The notes: generated by a model from the sequence alone, not told the origin. 64,000 bases of DNA from Shewanella sp. Isolate11 (GCF_022398315.1 NZ_JAKEVF010000007.1:59119-123118); one strand, 5' to 3'. Positions 1-10,625 are shown, counted from the first letter of the stretch. Made by a program: numbers and translations.

Positions 1-1445
1 TTAGCTTGGCCCCCGATGTGGTTAATACCTTTTATATTCGTATCGAGACGGAAGGCAGTGCAGCATTGCCGCTCACCTTGCTATCTCCCGTCACCTTATT
101 CAAATCCACAGAGACTCAATCCTTGTATCAAGGGTTTCAATTAGGTGCATTGATGGCAATTGGAGTGTTTAGCCTGTTTATCGCCCTGGCATCCCGCTCC
201 TATAGCTATAGTTATTATTCTGGTTATGTACTTTCCATGACCTTACTGGTCGCCAGTCTTCATGGTCTGTCCTTCCGCTATTTGTGGCCTAACTTTCCGT
301 TTATGCAGCAGGTCTTTCCGGCATTAATTCCCTTAGTGGTGACCTTTGCCTTAATGTTTACCGAAAAGGTATTACAACTGAAATACCACAATCTGAATAT
401 GCTCAGAATATGCCGTTTAAGTGCTGCTATTTCATTGCTGCTGGCACTGTTAAATCCATTTATCGACTATGGTCTTGCCCTAAAGATCAATTTGTTTGAT
501 GTACTGATCGCTGTGTCATTGATGATGTTTTTTGCCATAACCTTGAGTCTTCAAAATCATAAACTGGCAAAGCTCTATACCTTGGCTTGGTCTGGGATGC
601 TTATTGGCGCTTTCATTTCGGCGATGTTATATCTGGGTGTGCTATACCTGCCTATCGATCATCAGACTCCTATGATGCTTGGGTTAACCTTTGAAGTTGT
701 GTTTATGGCGGCAATTTTGGCGATCCGCTATAACGATGAACGCAAGGCTAAACTAGAAAGCCAACAGGAAGCCTTAGCCCAAGCCGAGCGAGTCAGACAG
801 AGTAAAGAAGATGCTCTCAAAGCAGAGGCACAGGCTAATGAGCGTCTAGAACAGATGGTACAGCAACGCACCCTAGAATTAGAAGTTGCTCTTCGCGAAC
901 TCAACGAAGCCAACCAAAAGCTAACCGAACAGACCACTATCGATAGCTTAACCGGGGTCAAGAATCGAGCTGCATTCGATAAACGCTTATCCGCCGAGGG
1001 ACGAATTAGTCGTCGTCAGCAGACCCCACTGGCCATCTTAATGATTGATATCGACCACTTTAAAGCCATTAACGATAATCATGGCCACTTAGCAGGTGAT
1101 GCGGCATTAAAGCTTATTGCTCAAGCATTAAATCAAAAAATAAGACGCCCAAGTGATCTGGTGTCACGTTTCGGGGGGGAAGAGTTTGCTATGATATTGC
1201 CTAACACCTCTGAAGAGGGCGCGCTCAGTGTGGCAGAATTAATGCGCGAAACCGTTCAACAACTGCCTTTGAGCTGGGAACAGCAAGCCATGCCTTTGAC
1301 CATTAGTGTCGGGCTATGTGCCGAAGTCGTCACCGATGACCAACATGTAAACCTGCTGGTCGAGCGAGCCGATAAAGCACTGTATTGTGCCAAGAATAAT
1401 GGGCGTAACCGCGTCAGCGTTTATACACCCGAACTCGAACAATAG
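1..1445 (+). CDS. 7TM-DISM membrane diguanylate cyclase, 5' truncated
   Basis: The reading frame is open at the window edge, so the N-terminal part, probably a periplasmic 7TMR-DISMED2 sensor domain, is missing. The TTG at position 6 is not a credible start. The visible part has about seven hydrophobic helices (roughly residues 40-240), a charged coiled coil (about 245-310), and a C-terminal GGDEF domain. The active-site motif is GGEEF. An RPSD sequence five residues before it is an intact RxxD inhibitory site. The protein should make cyclic-di-GMP from GTP at the inner membrane in response to an unknown periplasmic ligand. There is no EAL domain. It ends 92 bases before hemB on the same strand and is probably a separate unit. 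Confidence 0.9.
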   Translation, partial: SLAPDVVNTFYIRIETEGSAALPLTLLSPVTLFKSTETQSLYQGFQLGALMAIGVFSLFIALASRSYSYSYYSGYVLSMTLLVASLHGLSFRYLWPNFPFMQQVFPALIPLVVTFALMFTEKVLQLKYHNLNMLRICRLSAAISLLLALLNPFIDYGLALKINLFDVLIAVSLMMFFAITLSLQNHKLAKLYTLAWSGMLIGAFISAMLYLGVLYLPIDHQTPMMLGLTFEVVFMAAILAIRYNDERKAKLESQQEALAQAERVRQSKEDALKAEAQANERLEQMVQQRTLELEVALRELNEANQKLTEQTTIDSLTGVKNRAAFDKRLSAEGRISRRQQTPLAILMIDIDHFKAINDNHGHLAGDAALKLIAQALNQKIRRPSDLVSRFGGEEFAMILPNTSEEGALSVAELMRETVQQLPLSWEQQAMPLTISVGLCAEVVTDDQHVNLLVERADKALYCAKNNGRNRVSVYTPELEQ

Positions 1446-1528
1446 AAATTACTCAGCTTAAACCTTAGCTCTTGGCAATTAGCCAACCGAAAAGGTACGA
1501 ACTGTTAAAGTCTGCAACCCTAAATTAG

Positions 1529-2554
<1,026 letters not shown>

Positions 2555-2573
2555 AGCTCACTTCGCTTAACAA

Positions 2574-2606
2574 CAAAAAACCAGTGATAACTCACTGGTT
2601 TTTTGT
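2574..2606. terminator. Rho-independent terminator, probably bidirectional, between hemB and ubiA
   Basis: An inverted repeat with arms AACCAGTGA and TCACTGGTT around a 4-base loop is flanked by an A run on the left and a T run on the right. It could therefore stop transcription from both convergent genes. Confidence 0.9.
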
Positions 2607-2686
2607 TTGACGCCTTTAATACCATCAATCAAGATAAAAAATGAATAACACAGCTTTGGGAAAACGAGATGGATTTAATTAAAAAA

Positions 2687-3547
2687 TCACATCAGGTAAT
2701 CGATACCTAAGGCGATAAATAGTGCTAATCCAGCCCAGTTATTATTAAGAAATGCCTTGAAACAGGGAGCACGTTCGCGACCAAAAATCAGTTTCTGTTG
2801 GTACACACTAAAGCCGATAAAGGTGATGATCCCCAAGCCAAACAGTAAACCCCGTTCGGCACTGATCCCCGCCATGATAAAACAAGTCAATGCAGCCAGC
2901 TGGAATAAGCCGATGATCTGCCTATCGAAACGACCAAACAGAATCGCCGTCGATTTAATTCCCACTCTTAAATCATCGTCTCTATCCACCATGGCATACA
3001 TGGTGTCGTATGCCACAGTCCAGCACCAATTAGCTGCAAACAACCACCAAGCCTCGACGGGAACTTCACCGGTTTGTGCCGCATAGGCCATAGGAATAGA
3101 CCAGCTCCACACCACCCCCAGAAACATCTGTGGCATGTTGGTAAAACGCTTAGTGAAAGGATAAATAATGGTCAGAATAATCCCAACAAAGGAAAGCTTA
3201 ACCACCAGCGGATTGAGCATGAGTACCAGTCCGAACGCCAGCAAACCTAAGATGACAAACAGGGTTAGCGCCTCTTTGACACTCACTTCACCACTAGCTA
3301 ATGGTCGAGACTTAGTGCGATCCACATGAGAGTCTAAATTACGGTCGGCATAATCATTAATAATACAGCCACAGGCACGCATCACCACCACACCAATAAT
3401 GAAAATGATCAATACGTTAAGGTCTGGCATACCACCTGCAGCCAGCAACAAAGCCATCAAACAGGGCCAGAGTAGCAGCAAGGTACCGATGGGGCGGTCC
3501 ATCCGCGCAAGACGCAAATAGGCGTCGAATTTATCCTTTAAATTCAT
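2687..3547 (-). CDS. ubiA: 4-hydroxybenzoate octaprenyltransferase
   Basis: UbiA attaches the polyprenyl tail to 4-hydroxybenzoate in ubiquinone synthesis, in the inner membrane. The protein is 286 residues and mostly hydrophobic. The first aspartate-rich motif is NDYADRNLD at about residue 64. The second lies near residue 186 and includes [13 protein letters not shown]. Together they bind the magnesium-diphosphate of the prenyl donor. It lies downstream of uvrD on the same strand with a gap of about 100 bases, so either a separate promoter or read-through is possible. Family identification is firm. Confidence 0.96.
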   Translation of the reverse strand: MNLKDKFDAYLRLARMDRPIGTLLLLWPCLMALLLAAGGMPDLNVLIIFIIGVVVMRACGCIINDYADRNLDSHVDRTKSRPLASGEVSVKEALTLFVILGLLAFGLVLMLNPLVVKLSFVGIILTIIYPFTKRFTNMPQMFLGVVWSWSIPMAYAAQTGEVPVEAWWLFAANWCWTVAYDTMYAMVDRDDDLRVGIKSTAILFGRFDRQIIGLFQLAALTCFIMAGISAERGLLFGLGIITFIGFSVYQQKLIFGRERAPCFKAFLNNNWAGLALFIALGIDYLM

Positions 3548-3653
3548 CTTCTAGGCTCTCCTAAAACAGCTTGGCCTGTATCAATTGTCACTCTATTGGC
3601 ATTATGACCAACATAACATCCGTTTCAAACTCTTTGTATTGGCGAAACGCTTA

Positions 3654-5855
3654 TTAACGTTTTTCTAAGCGAGCAAAGGCGATTTTAAGTCGTTTACGTC
3701 CCACATCATCAAAATTCACTTCAATAATCGCCTGTTCGCCATGACCTTCTAAGTCCAGCACTTTACCCTCGCCAAACTTGAAGTGATAAACACGATCGCC
3801 ATTAGCAAAGCCTGAGTCATGGCCAATCGAGCTAGATGCAGGGCGCGAGCGACTTTCATTTATCACATCAGAGATACGATTAGTAAAGCGATTCACTGGC
3901 GCGGTCACTTGCGCTTTTAAGCGGATTTCCTGCACATATTCACTGGGGATCTCCTTAATAAAACGCGAAGGTCTGGCAAAGTTTTCCCGGCCGTAGATGC
4001 GTCGCGATTCGGCATAGGTAATATACAGTTGTTTCATGGCGCGGGTCATCCCCACGTAGCACAGACGACGCTCTTCATCTAACCTGTCGCCTTCGTCCAT
4101 CGCCATTTGACTAGGGAATATCCCCTCTTCCACCCCAGCCATAAACACCATAGGAAATTCCAGGCCTTTAGCTGAGTGCAGGGTCATCAACTGCACCGCA
4201 TCGGTATGGGCATCAGCTTGCCCTTCGCCGGCTTCCAGAGCGGCGTGCGATAAGAAAGCGTTAAGTTCGCCCATATCTTCCAGCTCTTCTGGCATTACAA
4301 AAGTACGTGCCGCAGTAACTAATTCCTCTAAGTTTTCTACTCGCGCACGGGCTTTCTCGCCTTTTTCCAATTCATACATCTGCTTCAGGCCTGAGGTTTG
4401 AATCACTTGATCTGTCATCCGATGTAGCGACAAGTTTTCGGTATCTTGTTGTAGCTCAACAATCAGATCCATAAACCCACGTACCGCATTGGCAGCACGA
4501 CCACTAAGCAGTTTTTCATCCAAAACCCGTAAACAGGTTTGCCACAGTGTCAGTTCTTGCTGGCGAGCGGTCGAGCGCAGAATATCTAAGGTGCGACCAC
4601 CAATACCCCGTGTAGGAGTATTGATAATACGCTCGAAAGCAGCATCATCATTTTTGTTACTGATTAGGCGCAGATAGCCCATGGCATCTTTGATCTCTTG
4701 ACGTTCGAAGAAGCGCAAACCACCATAGATTCGATAGGCCATGCCTTTATGAAGTAATGCCTCTTCCAGCACCCGAGACTGAGCATTAGAGCGATATAAA
4801 ATGGCGCAATCACTTAAATCGCCGCCCATATCTTGCCAATCGATAATGCGACCGACAATAAAGCGCGCCTCATCCATTTCATTGAAGGCACAATAGAGAC
4901 CAATCTGTTCACCCGCTTGATCTTCAGTCCACAGCTTTTTACCCAATCGCTCTGGGTTATTGGCGATCAGTTCGTTAGAAGCATTCAAAATATTGCCGCT
5001 AGAACGATAGTTTTGCTCCAGACGAATGGTTTGTGCCTTGGGGAAATCATCTAAAAACTTATGTAGATTTTCCACCTGAGCACCACGCCAACCGTAAATA
5101 GACTGATCGTCATCACCGACGATCATCACATTGGCACGACTCCCAGCTAATACACGGATCCAAGCATATTGAATGGCATTGGTATCTTGGAACTCGTCCA
5201 CCAGAATATTGGTAAAACGATCTTGATAATGCGCTAAAATATGCGGCTTATTAAGCCATAACTCATGGGCCCGTAATAGGATTTCGGCAAAGTCTACCAA
5301 GCCTGCACGATCGCAAGATTCTTGATATACCTGATAAATTTTTAACAGGTTCTGCTCAATAGGAAAACCACCAGCATCAATATGCTTAGGTCTTAACCCC
5401 TGATCTTTTTTACCATTGATATAACCTTGAGCCTGACGTGGTGGATACTGTTTTTCGTCCAGATTGAGGCTCTTGAGAATGCGCTTAATCAAACGTAGCT
5501 GGTCGTCTGAATCTAAAATTTGGAAACTTTGCGGCAGATTGGCATCTTGGTAATGGGTACGTAGCAGACGATGGGCTAAACCGTGGAAAGTCCCGATCCA
5601 CATACGAGACATATTACTGCCACTGACTTTCTCGACTCGCTCGCGCATCTCGGCGGCGGCTTTATTGGTAAAAGTGACCGCGAGAATAGAATAGGGACTC
5701 TGTTGCTCCTGTTGCATCAACCACGCAATACGGTGAGTCAAAACACGGGTTTTACCACTGCCCGCGCCAGCCAATACCAACATGCTAGATTGTGGTGCAC
5801 TAACGGCCTCACGCTGTTTATCGTTTAAGCCATTGAGTAAAGAAGATACGTCCAT
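3654..5855 (-). CDS. uvrD: ATP-dependent DNA helicase II
   Basis: UvrD is the superfamily 1A 3'-to-5' helicase used in nucleotide excision and mismatch repair. The 733-residue protein opens MDVSSLLNGLNDKQREAV, the UvrD rather than Rep signature. Walker A AGAGSGKT is at residues 29-36. The DEFQDTN motif (Walker B) lies near residue 218 and QSIYGWRGA near 250. Later SF1 motifs include TLHSAKGLEFPMVF and VGMTRA. The C-terminal tail ends in a Tudor-like segment (VYHFKFGEGKVLDLEGHG). The ATG at 5855 follows TTTTTTGGAGGC, a strong ribosome site. No LexA box was found upstream. Confidence 0.97.
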   Translation of the reverse strand: MDVSSLLNGLNDKQREAVSAPQSSMLVLAGAGSGKTRVLTHRIAWLMQQEQQSPYSILAVTFTNKAAAEMRERVEKVSGSNMSRMWIGTFHGLAHRLLRTHYQDANLPQSFQILDSDDQLRLIKRILKSLNLDEKQYPPRQAQGYINGKKDQGLRPKHIDAGGFPIEQNLLKIYQVYQESCDRAGLVDFAEILLRAHELWLNKPHILAHYQDRFTNILVDEFQDTNAIQYAWIRVLAGSRANVMIVGDDDQSIYGWRGAQVENLHKFLDDFPKAQTIRLEQNYRSSGNILNASNELIANNPERLGKKLWTEDQAGEQIGLYCAFNEMDEARFIVGRIIDWQDMGGDLSDCAILYRSNAQSRVLEEALLHKGMAYRIYGGLRFFERQEIKDAMGYLRLISNKNDDAAFERIINTPTRGIGGRTLDILRSTARQQELTLWQTCLRVLDEKLLSGRAANAVRGFMDLIVELQQDTENLSLHRMTDQVIQTSGLKQMYELEKGEKARARVENLEELVTAARTFVMPEELEDMGELNAFLSHAALEAGEGQADAHTDAVQLMTLHSAKGLEFPMVFMAGVEEGIFPSQMAMDEGDRLDEERRLCYVGMTRAMKQLYITYAESRRIYGRENFARPSRFIKEIPSEYVQEIRLKAQVTAPVNRFTNRISDVINESRSRPASSSIGHDSGFANGDRVYHFKFGEGKVLDLEGHGEQAIIEVNFDDVGRKRLKIAFARLEKR

Positions 5856-5923
5856 TCTGCCTCCAAAAAATCAGGCAGGCAGTATAACAGGGGCTAAGGG
5901 CATAGCACTAGGCTAAAGATGAT

Positions 5924-5951
5924 GCCGAAGAGCACAACAGCTCTCTTCGGC
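5924..5951 (-). terminator. hairpin downstream of the SPFH operon
   Basis: Arms GCCGAAGAG and CTCTTCGGC form a 9-bp perfect stem with a 10-base loop, 23 bases past the stop codon of the last SPFH gene. There is no clear T run, so it may be an mRNA-stabilising hairpin rather than an intrinsic terminator. Confidence 0.45.
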
Positions 5952-5974
5952 AATAGAGATTTAACCTAAGGTGA

Positions 5975-6913
5975 TTATTGCTGCTCGCTCTCTTCCAGAC
6001 CCATGCTATCCATCCAATGTTCAAAGTCGAGCATATTACCAGGAAGCACTATCTTGCTATTGTTTTTACTCAGGCCATCAAACTGCTTGAGATACTGTGC
6101 GCCAAGTTGCATCCGCACCACATTCTTACCGCCGGGCGCGGCGATCACCTGTGCCATACGCTCGATTGACTCAGCGGTGGCTTTGGCGATGGTCAAGATC
6201 TCCTCGGCCACACCTTCGGCCTCGTTAATCCGGCGCTGCATCTCACCCTCCGAGTGGTTAATGGTTTCCGCCTTAACCCCCTCTGAGCGATTGATCTTGC
6301 TCTGTTTGTCACCCTCACTTTTAGCCAGTAATGCACGGCGCTCACGCTCAGCATTTACCTGCATCTCCATGGCATTTTTGACGGTTTCAGGCGGAGTAAT
6401 GTTTTTAATTTCATAACGATGAACGCGAATCCCCCATAAGGCACCAGCTTGATCGAGCACTTCAACTACCTTGGCGCTGATCACATCTCGCTCTTCGAAA
6501 GTACGGTCAAGATCTAGCGTACCAATCACCGAACGAGTCGTCGTTTGTGCCAGTTGAATAGCTGCATAACGGTAATCGGTCACACCATAACTGGCTTTAA
6601 CCGGGTCAACCACGGAGATATAGATCACCCCATCGACCTCCACGTTGACCTCATCGCTTGAGAAACACTCTTGCGGCGGTACATCTATCGTCTCCTCTTT
6701 GAGATCATGGATGTAAGCCGCCTTATCGACAAAAGGCACTAGCGCATGAAAACCCGCATCGAGAGTAGCGTGATATTTCCCTAGGCGCTCAACAATATAC
6801 GCAGACTTAGTCGGCACTAAACGGATAGATTGAAACAGCTTCACCAAGAAAATGGCGAAGATTAAACCCCAAATGCCTAAGACGATTAAATCGGTATCGA
6901 TACTGACGTTCAT
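5975..6913 (-). CDS. SPFH/stomatin-family membrane protein (paraslipin-like), second copy
   Basis: The 312-residue protein has one N-terminal membrane helix (about residues 8-28) followed by an SPFH/Band 7 domain beginning KSAYIVERLGKYHATLDAGFHAL. A helical segment then carries repeated SEG motifs (NRSEGVKAETINHSEG), typical of the flotillin-like coiled coil. Family members oligomerise at the inner membrane and are linked to membrane quality control with FtsH (QmcA in E. coli). Its ATG overlaps the stop of the preceding SPFH gene by 4 bases, so translation is coupled. The two proteins are clearly paralogous and probably form a hetero-oligomer. The substrate is unknown. Confidence 0.85.
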   Translation of the reverse strand: MNVSIDTDLIVLGIWGLIFAIFLVKLFQSIRLVPTKSAYIVERLGKYHATLDAGFHALVPFVDKAAYIHDLKEETIDVPPQECFSSDEVNVEVDGVIYISVVDPVKASYGVTDYRYAAIQLAQTTTRSVIGTLDLDRTFEERDVISAKVVEVLDQAGALWGIRVHRYEIKNITPPETVKNAMEMQVNAERERRALLAKSEGDKQSKINRSEGVKAETINHSEGEMQRRINEAEGVAEEILTIAKATAESIERMAQVIAAPGGKNVVRMQLGAQYLKQFDGLSKNNSKIVLPGNMLDFEHWMDSMGLEESEQQ

Positions 6914-7863
6914 GAGCGGCCTCCTGTTACTGATGCGGTACTATTGGAGCCCACTTGCGACCCCACCTGTTTAGTCACCTGCTCCATGCCTTCGAAGAAG
7001 CCCTCAAGTTTAGCCAGCTCAGCAGGTACTACCGAGATATCGGCGTCATTAAGGATCTTACCAATCTGCACGATAAACTGTTCTTTAAGCTGCATGTTCA
7101 TCGCTTCGTTACCGCCCTCTAACGCTAAAGCTTGTGACACTAAGGTCATGGCCTCGGCCTTAGCTCGCGCCACAATCGCAATCTCCTGTGCGGTACCTTT
7201 AGCCTCGTTGATCCGTTTTTGTTTCTGACCTTCAGACAAGTTAATCGCCTCCTGACGCTCGCCCTCAGACAAGTTAATCATCGCCGCTTTTTCGGCATTG
7301 GCGAGGGTAATTTCGGCACGCTTACGACGCTCAGCTTCCATCTGTTTCTCGAGAGTGTGGATCACCTTGCGCGACGGAGTGATATTTTTGATCTCGTAAC
7401 GCAGCACCTTGATCCCCCAAGGATCTGATGCCTTATCGATTTCACGTACAATTGACTCGTTGAGACTATCTCGCTCAGAGAAGGTTTCACTCAAACTCAG
7501 TTTACCTATCTCAGAGCGCATGGTGGTCTGTGCCAAGTTCACCGCGGCGCGGCGGTAATTTTCGATACCATAACTGGCCAATCTACCATCCATGACCTTG
7601 AGATAAACTAAGCCATCGACTTCCAGCTGAGTATTATCTTTCGAAATACAACTTTGAGGCGGCACATCGAGCACCTCTTCACGGGTGTCATGCCTATAGG
7701 CCACCCTATCGAAAAATGGAATAAGAAAGTGAAAACCGGGCTGTAACACCACCCTAAATTTACCAAGACGCTCAATGACATTAACTTCACGCATCGGCAC
7801 GATGAGCAGTAAGTTGTACAGAATAAAAAAAACAAACAGTATGACTAAGGTAAATACAAACAT
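6910..7863 (-). CDS. SPFH/stomatin-family membrane protein (QmcA-like), first copy
   Basis: The protein has an N-terminal membrane helix followed by an SPFH domain (REVNVIERLGKFRVVLQPG) and the SEG-repeat helical region (NLSEGERQEAINLSEG). I prefer the ATG at 7863, giving 317 residues and MFVFTL. The AAGG ribosome site then lies about 9 bases upstream, whereas for the ATG at 7872 it would directly abut the codon. The gene is second of three in nfeD-SPFH-SPFH, an order that matches the E. coli ybbJ-qmcA pairing of an NfeD protein with a stomatin. The polar C-terminal tail after residue 295 is Ser/Gly/Val-rich. The exact role is not known. Confidence 0.88.
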   Translation of the reverse strand: MFVFTLVILFVFFILYNLLLIVPMREVNVIERLGKFRVVLQPGFHFLIPFFDRVAYRHDTREEVLDVPPQSCISKDNTQLEVDGLVYLKVMDGRLASYGIENYRRAAVNLAQTTMRSEIGKLSLSETFSERDSLNESIVREIDKASDPWGIKVLRYEIKNITPSRKVIHTLEKQMEAERRKRAEITLANAEKAAMINLSEGERQEAINLSEGQKQKRINEAKGTAQEIAIVARAKAEAMTLVSQALALEGGNEAMNMQLKEQFIVQIGKILNDADISVVPAELAKLEGFFEGMEQVTKQVGSQVGSNSTASVTGGRS

Positions 7864-7893
7864 AGATTCCATCCTTTACAGTTAAACTTTAAA

Positions 7894-8349
7894 TCATTCT
7901 TTTAATGGCTCGACCACTAAAGCGATATTCTCGCGGCAGATGATCAACACTTGAGTCCCGACTTCGATACGACTGCCATCACCTAATGCAGGCCATTCAG
8001 AACCTTGAAACTCAACCCGCCCAAGCGATTGCCCCGGTCCGATTGCCGCCTTAACCAAGGCTTGTTGATGATAGATATCCATGGCTTCATCGGTATTATC
8101 CACATGAGAATCGCCGCCAACCCACTTTTGGGTCAACTGGCGAAAACTTAACAGTAATACGATGGAAACGATAAACCATAAGGTCATAGATTGTGCTAAT
8201 CCTTGCACTAACCCTATCGCTAACGCGCCCGCCACGACCAAGCAAGCAGTACCTAAAAATATCACAATGCCGCCGGGTAAGATGATCTCCGCCAGCATCA
8301 ACACAATACCAAGGGCCATCCAAATAAAGATAAGACTCGAAAACTCCAT
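7894..8349 (-). CDS. NfeD-family membrane protein
   Basis: This short-form NfeD protein has three or four hydrophobic helices (residues 1-75) and a C-terminal soluble OB-fold-like domain (about 90-150, including GRVEFQGSEWPALGDG). NfeD proteins are encoded next to stomatin-type SPFH genes and are thought to act with them in the membrane. A longer frame starts at 8376, but the ATG at 8349 (MEFSSLIF) has a perfectly placed GGGGG ribosome site 4-5 bases upstream, so it is taken as the start, giving 151 residues. It leads the operon. The protease domain of long NfeD proteins is absent. Confidence 0.87.
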   Translation of the reverse strand: MEFSSLIFIWMALGIVLMLAEIILPGGIVIFLGTACLVVAGALAIGLVQGLAQSMTLWFIVSIVLLLSFRQLTQKWVGGDSHVDNTDEAMDIYHQQALVKAAIGPGQSLGRVEFQGSEWPALGDGSRIEVGTQVLIICRENIALVVEPLKE

Positions 8350-8487
8350 ATTTCCCCCTGAAATGAGAGTATCCATAAATTGACTATATCAGCTCTTTTG
8401 TTTTTTCGCGACATATTATGTCAATGTTGATTTCTGTCGCAATATGAAAAAATATTGTTGGCTTTTTGCTCACATAGCACTGTTTGC

Positions 8488-8518
8488 GATTTAGCATAAT
8501 CGCTAAATCCCTTATACT
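8488..8518 (+). promoter_or_regulatory. dyad overlapping a candidate promoter upstream of the Tsx-like gene
   Basis: GATTTAGC (8488-8495) and GCTAAATC (8502-8509) form a perfect 8-bp inverted repeat with a 6-base spacer. TATACT (8513-8518) follows directly and could be a -10 box, with the weak hexamer TTTAGC 17 bases before it. A repressor bound to the dyad would cover the -35 to -10 region. The binding protein is unknown. Confidence 0.4.
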
Positions 8519-8622
8519 CCCCCGCAAATAACCCATAGGCTTAATCAACAATCGCACAATTTAGCAAACATTGAGCTGATTGTTCACAAAATAAGCTGCC
8601 CTCAAGATAAGAAAGGTAACTG

Positions 8623-9375
8623 ATGAAGAACTCTAAATGGCTCGCATTAGCGCTACTAGCGGCACAACCTGCCGTCGCTGACGATATGATTCAATGGTGG
8701 GATGCAAGCGTCACTGCACTTCATGGTAGTGATTATGATCTTGCAGCATCAGATAAACAGTCGACTATTACTGTAGAAACAGCCGGTGCATGGAAATACG
8801 GTGACTGGTTCGCCTTCCAAGACTTTATTTTCTTCCATGATGGTCAAGGTGATGACAGTACCACATATGGTGAATTATCACCTCGCTTCAGCCTGAGCAA
8901 AATCACCGGGAATGAATTTAAATACGGCGCTATCACCGATGTTTCTGTCGCCCTAACCTTAGAAGAAGGTGAAGGTCCGGTAACTAGCTTCCTATATGGT
9001 GTGGGTTTAGATATCACCATTCCTTACTTCAGCTATTTTAATCTTAATACCTACCGTCGTGACGCCATCAGCAGTGGTAACATCAGTGATGGTTGGCAGA
9101 TAACCCCAGCATTCAGAATGGATTTTCCTGTAGGCAACTCGGCAATCGTTGTCGATGGTTTTATCGATTGGGTATTCGCAACCGATGAAGATGGTTACGA
9201 AAAGAACTTCCACTTCAACCCACAAATTAAATATGACCTAGGTGCAGCTATCTTTGGTACTCACAAAAAAGACAAGTTATTCGTGGGTATTGAATACGAT
9301 TACTGGAAAAACAAGTACGGTGTTAAAGACGTTGATCAAAGCACTTACTCTGTAATTGCCAAATACCACTTTTAA
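8623..9375 (+). CDS. Tsx-like nucleoside-specific outer-membrane channel (DUF5020 type)
   Basis: The 250-residue protein has a signal peptide (MKNSKWLALALLAAQPAVA, cut before DDMIQWWD) and alternating amphipathic segments, ending in a terminal phenylalanine (KYHF) as outer-membrane barrels usually do. The spacing of WWDASVTALHGSDYDL and later strands resembles the nucleoside-specific channel Tsx family. It probably lets nucleosides cross the outer membrane. The convergent neighbour is uridine phosphorylase, which fits nucleoside salvage. The start has GAAAGG 8 bases upstream. Specificity is inferred from family and context only. Confidence 0.82.
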   Translation: MKNSKWLALALLAAQPAVADDMIQWWDASVTALHGSDYDLAASDKQSTITVETAGAWKYGDWFAFQDFIFFHDGQGDDSTTYGELSPRFSLSKITGNEFKYGAITDVSVALTLEEGEGPVTSFLYGVGLDITIPYFSYFNLNTYRRDAISSGNISDGWQITPAFRMDFPVGNSAIVVDGFIDWVFATDEDGYEKNFHFNPQIKYDLGAAIFGTHKKDKLFVGIEYDYWKNKYGVKDVDQSTYSVIAKYHF

Positions 9376-9409
9376 TCTGCCTAAGATTTAATGCATTGTT
9401 TTTATGATA

Positions 9410-9436
9410 AAAAAAGGCGCCTTAGGCGCCTTTTTT
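9410..9436. terminator. bidirectional Rho-independent terminator between the Tsx-like gene and udp
   Basis: AAAAAAGGCGCC and GGCGCCTTTTTT form a perfect 12-bp stem around a 3-base loop. The symmetrical A and T runs serve both convergent genes. Confidence 0.93.
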
Positions 9437-9466
9437 GTTTTTCGCTATTAGTTAGAGATTATTAAA

Positions 9467-10225
9467 TTAGGCTAATAACTTCTTCGCAGCCGCAACGACG
9501 ATTGAAACTGCACTGACTTCAGTCTTCTTCATGGTCGCCTCATCAGGGATCTCCTGTTGAGTACGATTAACAATAACCCCTGCCACACAAGCCGCACGCC
9601 AGCCTTGAGTCGCACACATGGTAAATAGCGTTGCCGATTCCATCTCGTAGTTGAGTACGCCCATCTCTTGCCACTCTTTCATTGAGCCAGCAAAACGGCG
9701 AGTCACACGACCAGATACGGTATCGTAACGTTCTTGCCCTGGATAGAAAGTATCTGAAGAAGCGGTGATCCCAACATGAGGTTCAATCCCTGCATCACGG
9801 GTCGCCTCAACCATAGCCGTCGTACACTCAAAGTTAGCCGCAGCAGGAAATTCCAGCGGTGCAAAGTGCAAGCTAGCACCATCTAAACGAACCGATGCTT
9901 GAGTCACAATCACATCACCCACATTGACCTGTGGCTGAATGGCACCGGTTGTGCCGACACGTAGGAAAGTATTCACCCCTAGCTGTGCCAGCTCTTCAAC
10001 CGCAATTGAGGTCGATGGACCACCGATACCCGTTGAACAAATCACCACAGGCTTACCATCGATATAGGCAAGATAACTGGTATATTCGCGGTGGCTAGCA
10101 AGGAAGGTTGGATTATCCATTAACTCGGCGATACGTTTTACACGCTCAGGATCGCCCGGAACGATGGCCAATGAAGCACCATCAAGCATTGCTTTGGTCA
10201 GGCCTAAATGAAATACATCTGACAT
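9467..10225 (-). CDS. udp: uridine phosphorylase
   Basis: The enzyme reversibly cleaves uridine with phosphate to uracil and ribose-1-phosphate in pyrimidine salvage. The 252-residue protein is very close to E. coli Udp in the segments [58 protein letters not shown] and [28 protein letters not shown] near the C-terminus binds the ribose. An in-frame ATG lies at 10243, but the ATG at 10225 (MSDVFHLGL) has AAAGGGG 8 bases upstream and matches the family start, so it is preferred. Confidence 0.97.
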   Translation of the reverse strand: MSDVFHLGLTKAMLDGASLAIVPGDPERVKRIAELMDNPTFLASHREYTSYLAYIDGKPVVICSTGIGGPSTSIAVEELAQLGVNTFLRVGTTGAIQPQVNVGDVIVTQASVRLDGASLHFAPLEFPAAANFECTTAMVEATRDAGIEPHVGITASSDTFYPGQERYDTVSGRVTRRFAGSMKEWQEMGVLNYEMESATLFTMCATQGWRAACVAGVIVNRTQQEIPDEATMKKTEVSAVSIVVAAAKKLLA

Positions 10226-10572
10226 TATGAAAACCCCTTTCATTTTTGAATTATAAATTCTTATACCTTGGACTTTAACCTAGTATCCAAGCCAATAAGG
10301 TTACCCCTGTCACACTTCTCTTGCTAGTGATTCCCAGTTTTTCGTAAATTATTTACCAAACCCAGCCCCCATTAGCCCTGAAAATATAGCAACTCGGTTT
10401 CACTCTGCCAGCGACAAATACTAATCAGTATAAGAAAGTGATCTACTTAGCATGTTTTTTGGCAACTCATTCAAGGCCAATGAGTGATGGAATGGTTATT
10501 TATAAGGCCATTCAACGCACAAGCAGCAATCACTCAATGCTTTGAGATGCCGTTAACAAAGCCAATAGATAT
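10226..10572. other. intergenic region upstream of udp, no gene seen
   Basis: The 347 bases between the udp start and the decarboxylase terminator contain the udp ribosome site and presumably its promoter (candidate -10 hexamers TATAAG and TATAAT read on the minus strand near 10245-10265). No open frame with a ribosome site and no convincing CRP or CytR operator was found. Confidence 0.6.
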
Positions 10573-10605
10573 AAAAAAGGAGCGATAATTTTCGCTCCTT
10601 TTTTG
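10573..10605 (-). terminator. Rho-independent terminator of the decarboxylase gene
   Basis: AAAAAAGGAGCGA and TCGCTCCTTTTTT form a stem with a 6-base loop and symmetrical A/T runs, 21 bases past the decarboxylase stop codon. Confidence 0.9.
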
Positions 10606-10625
10606 ATGTTTTAATCTATTGATGA

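Noticed and set aside
728..961. 77-residue minus-strand frame opposite the coiled coil of the first gene
   Set aside because: It is a shadow of the repetitive coding sequence, without a ribosome site or family signature.
5856..5900. Possible LexA box before uvrD (CTGTTATACTGCCTG on the minus strand)
   Set aside because: The left half CTGT is present, but the right half ACAG at the correct spacing is not. The E. coli uvrD site is not conserved here.
8540..8600. CRP site upstream of the Tsx-like gene (GTTCACAAA)
   Set aside because: Only one half-site (TCACA) is present. The partner TGTGA at 6-base spacing is missing.
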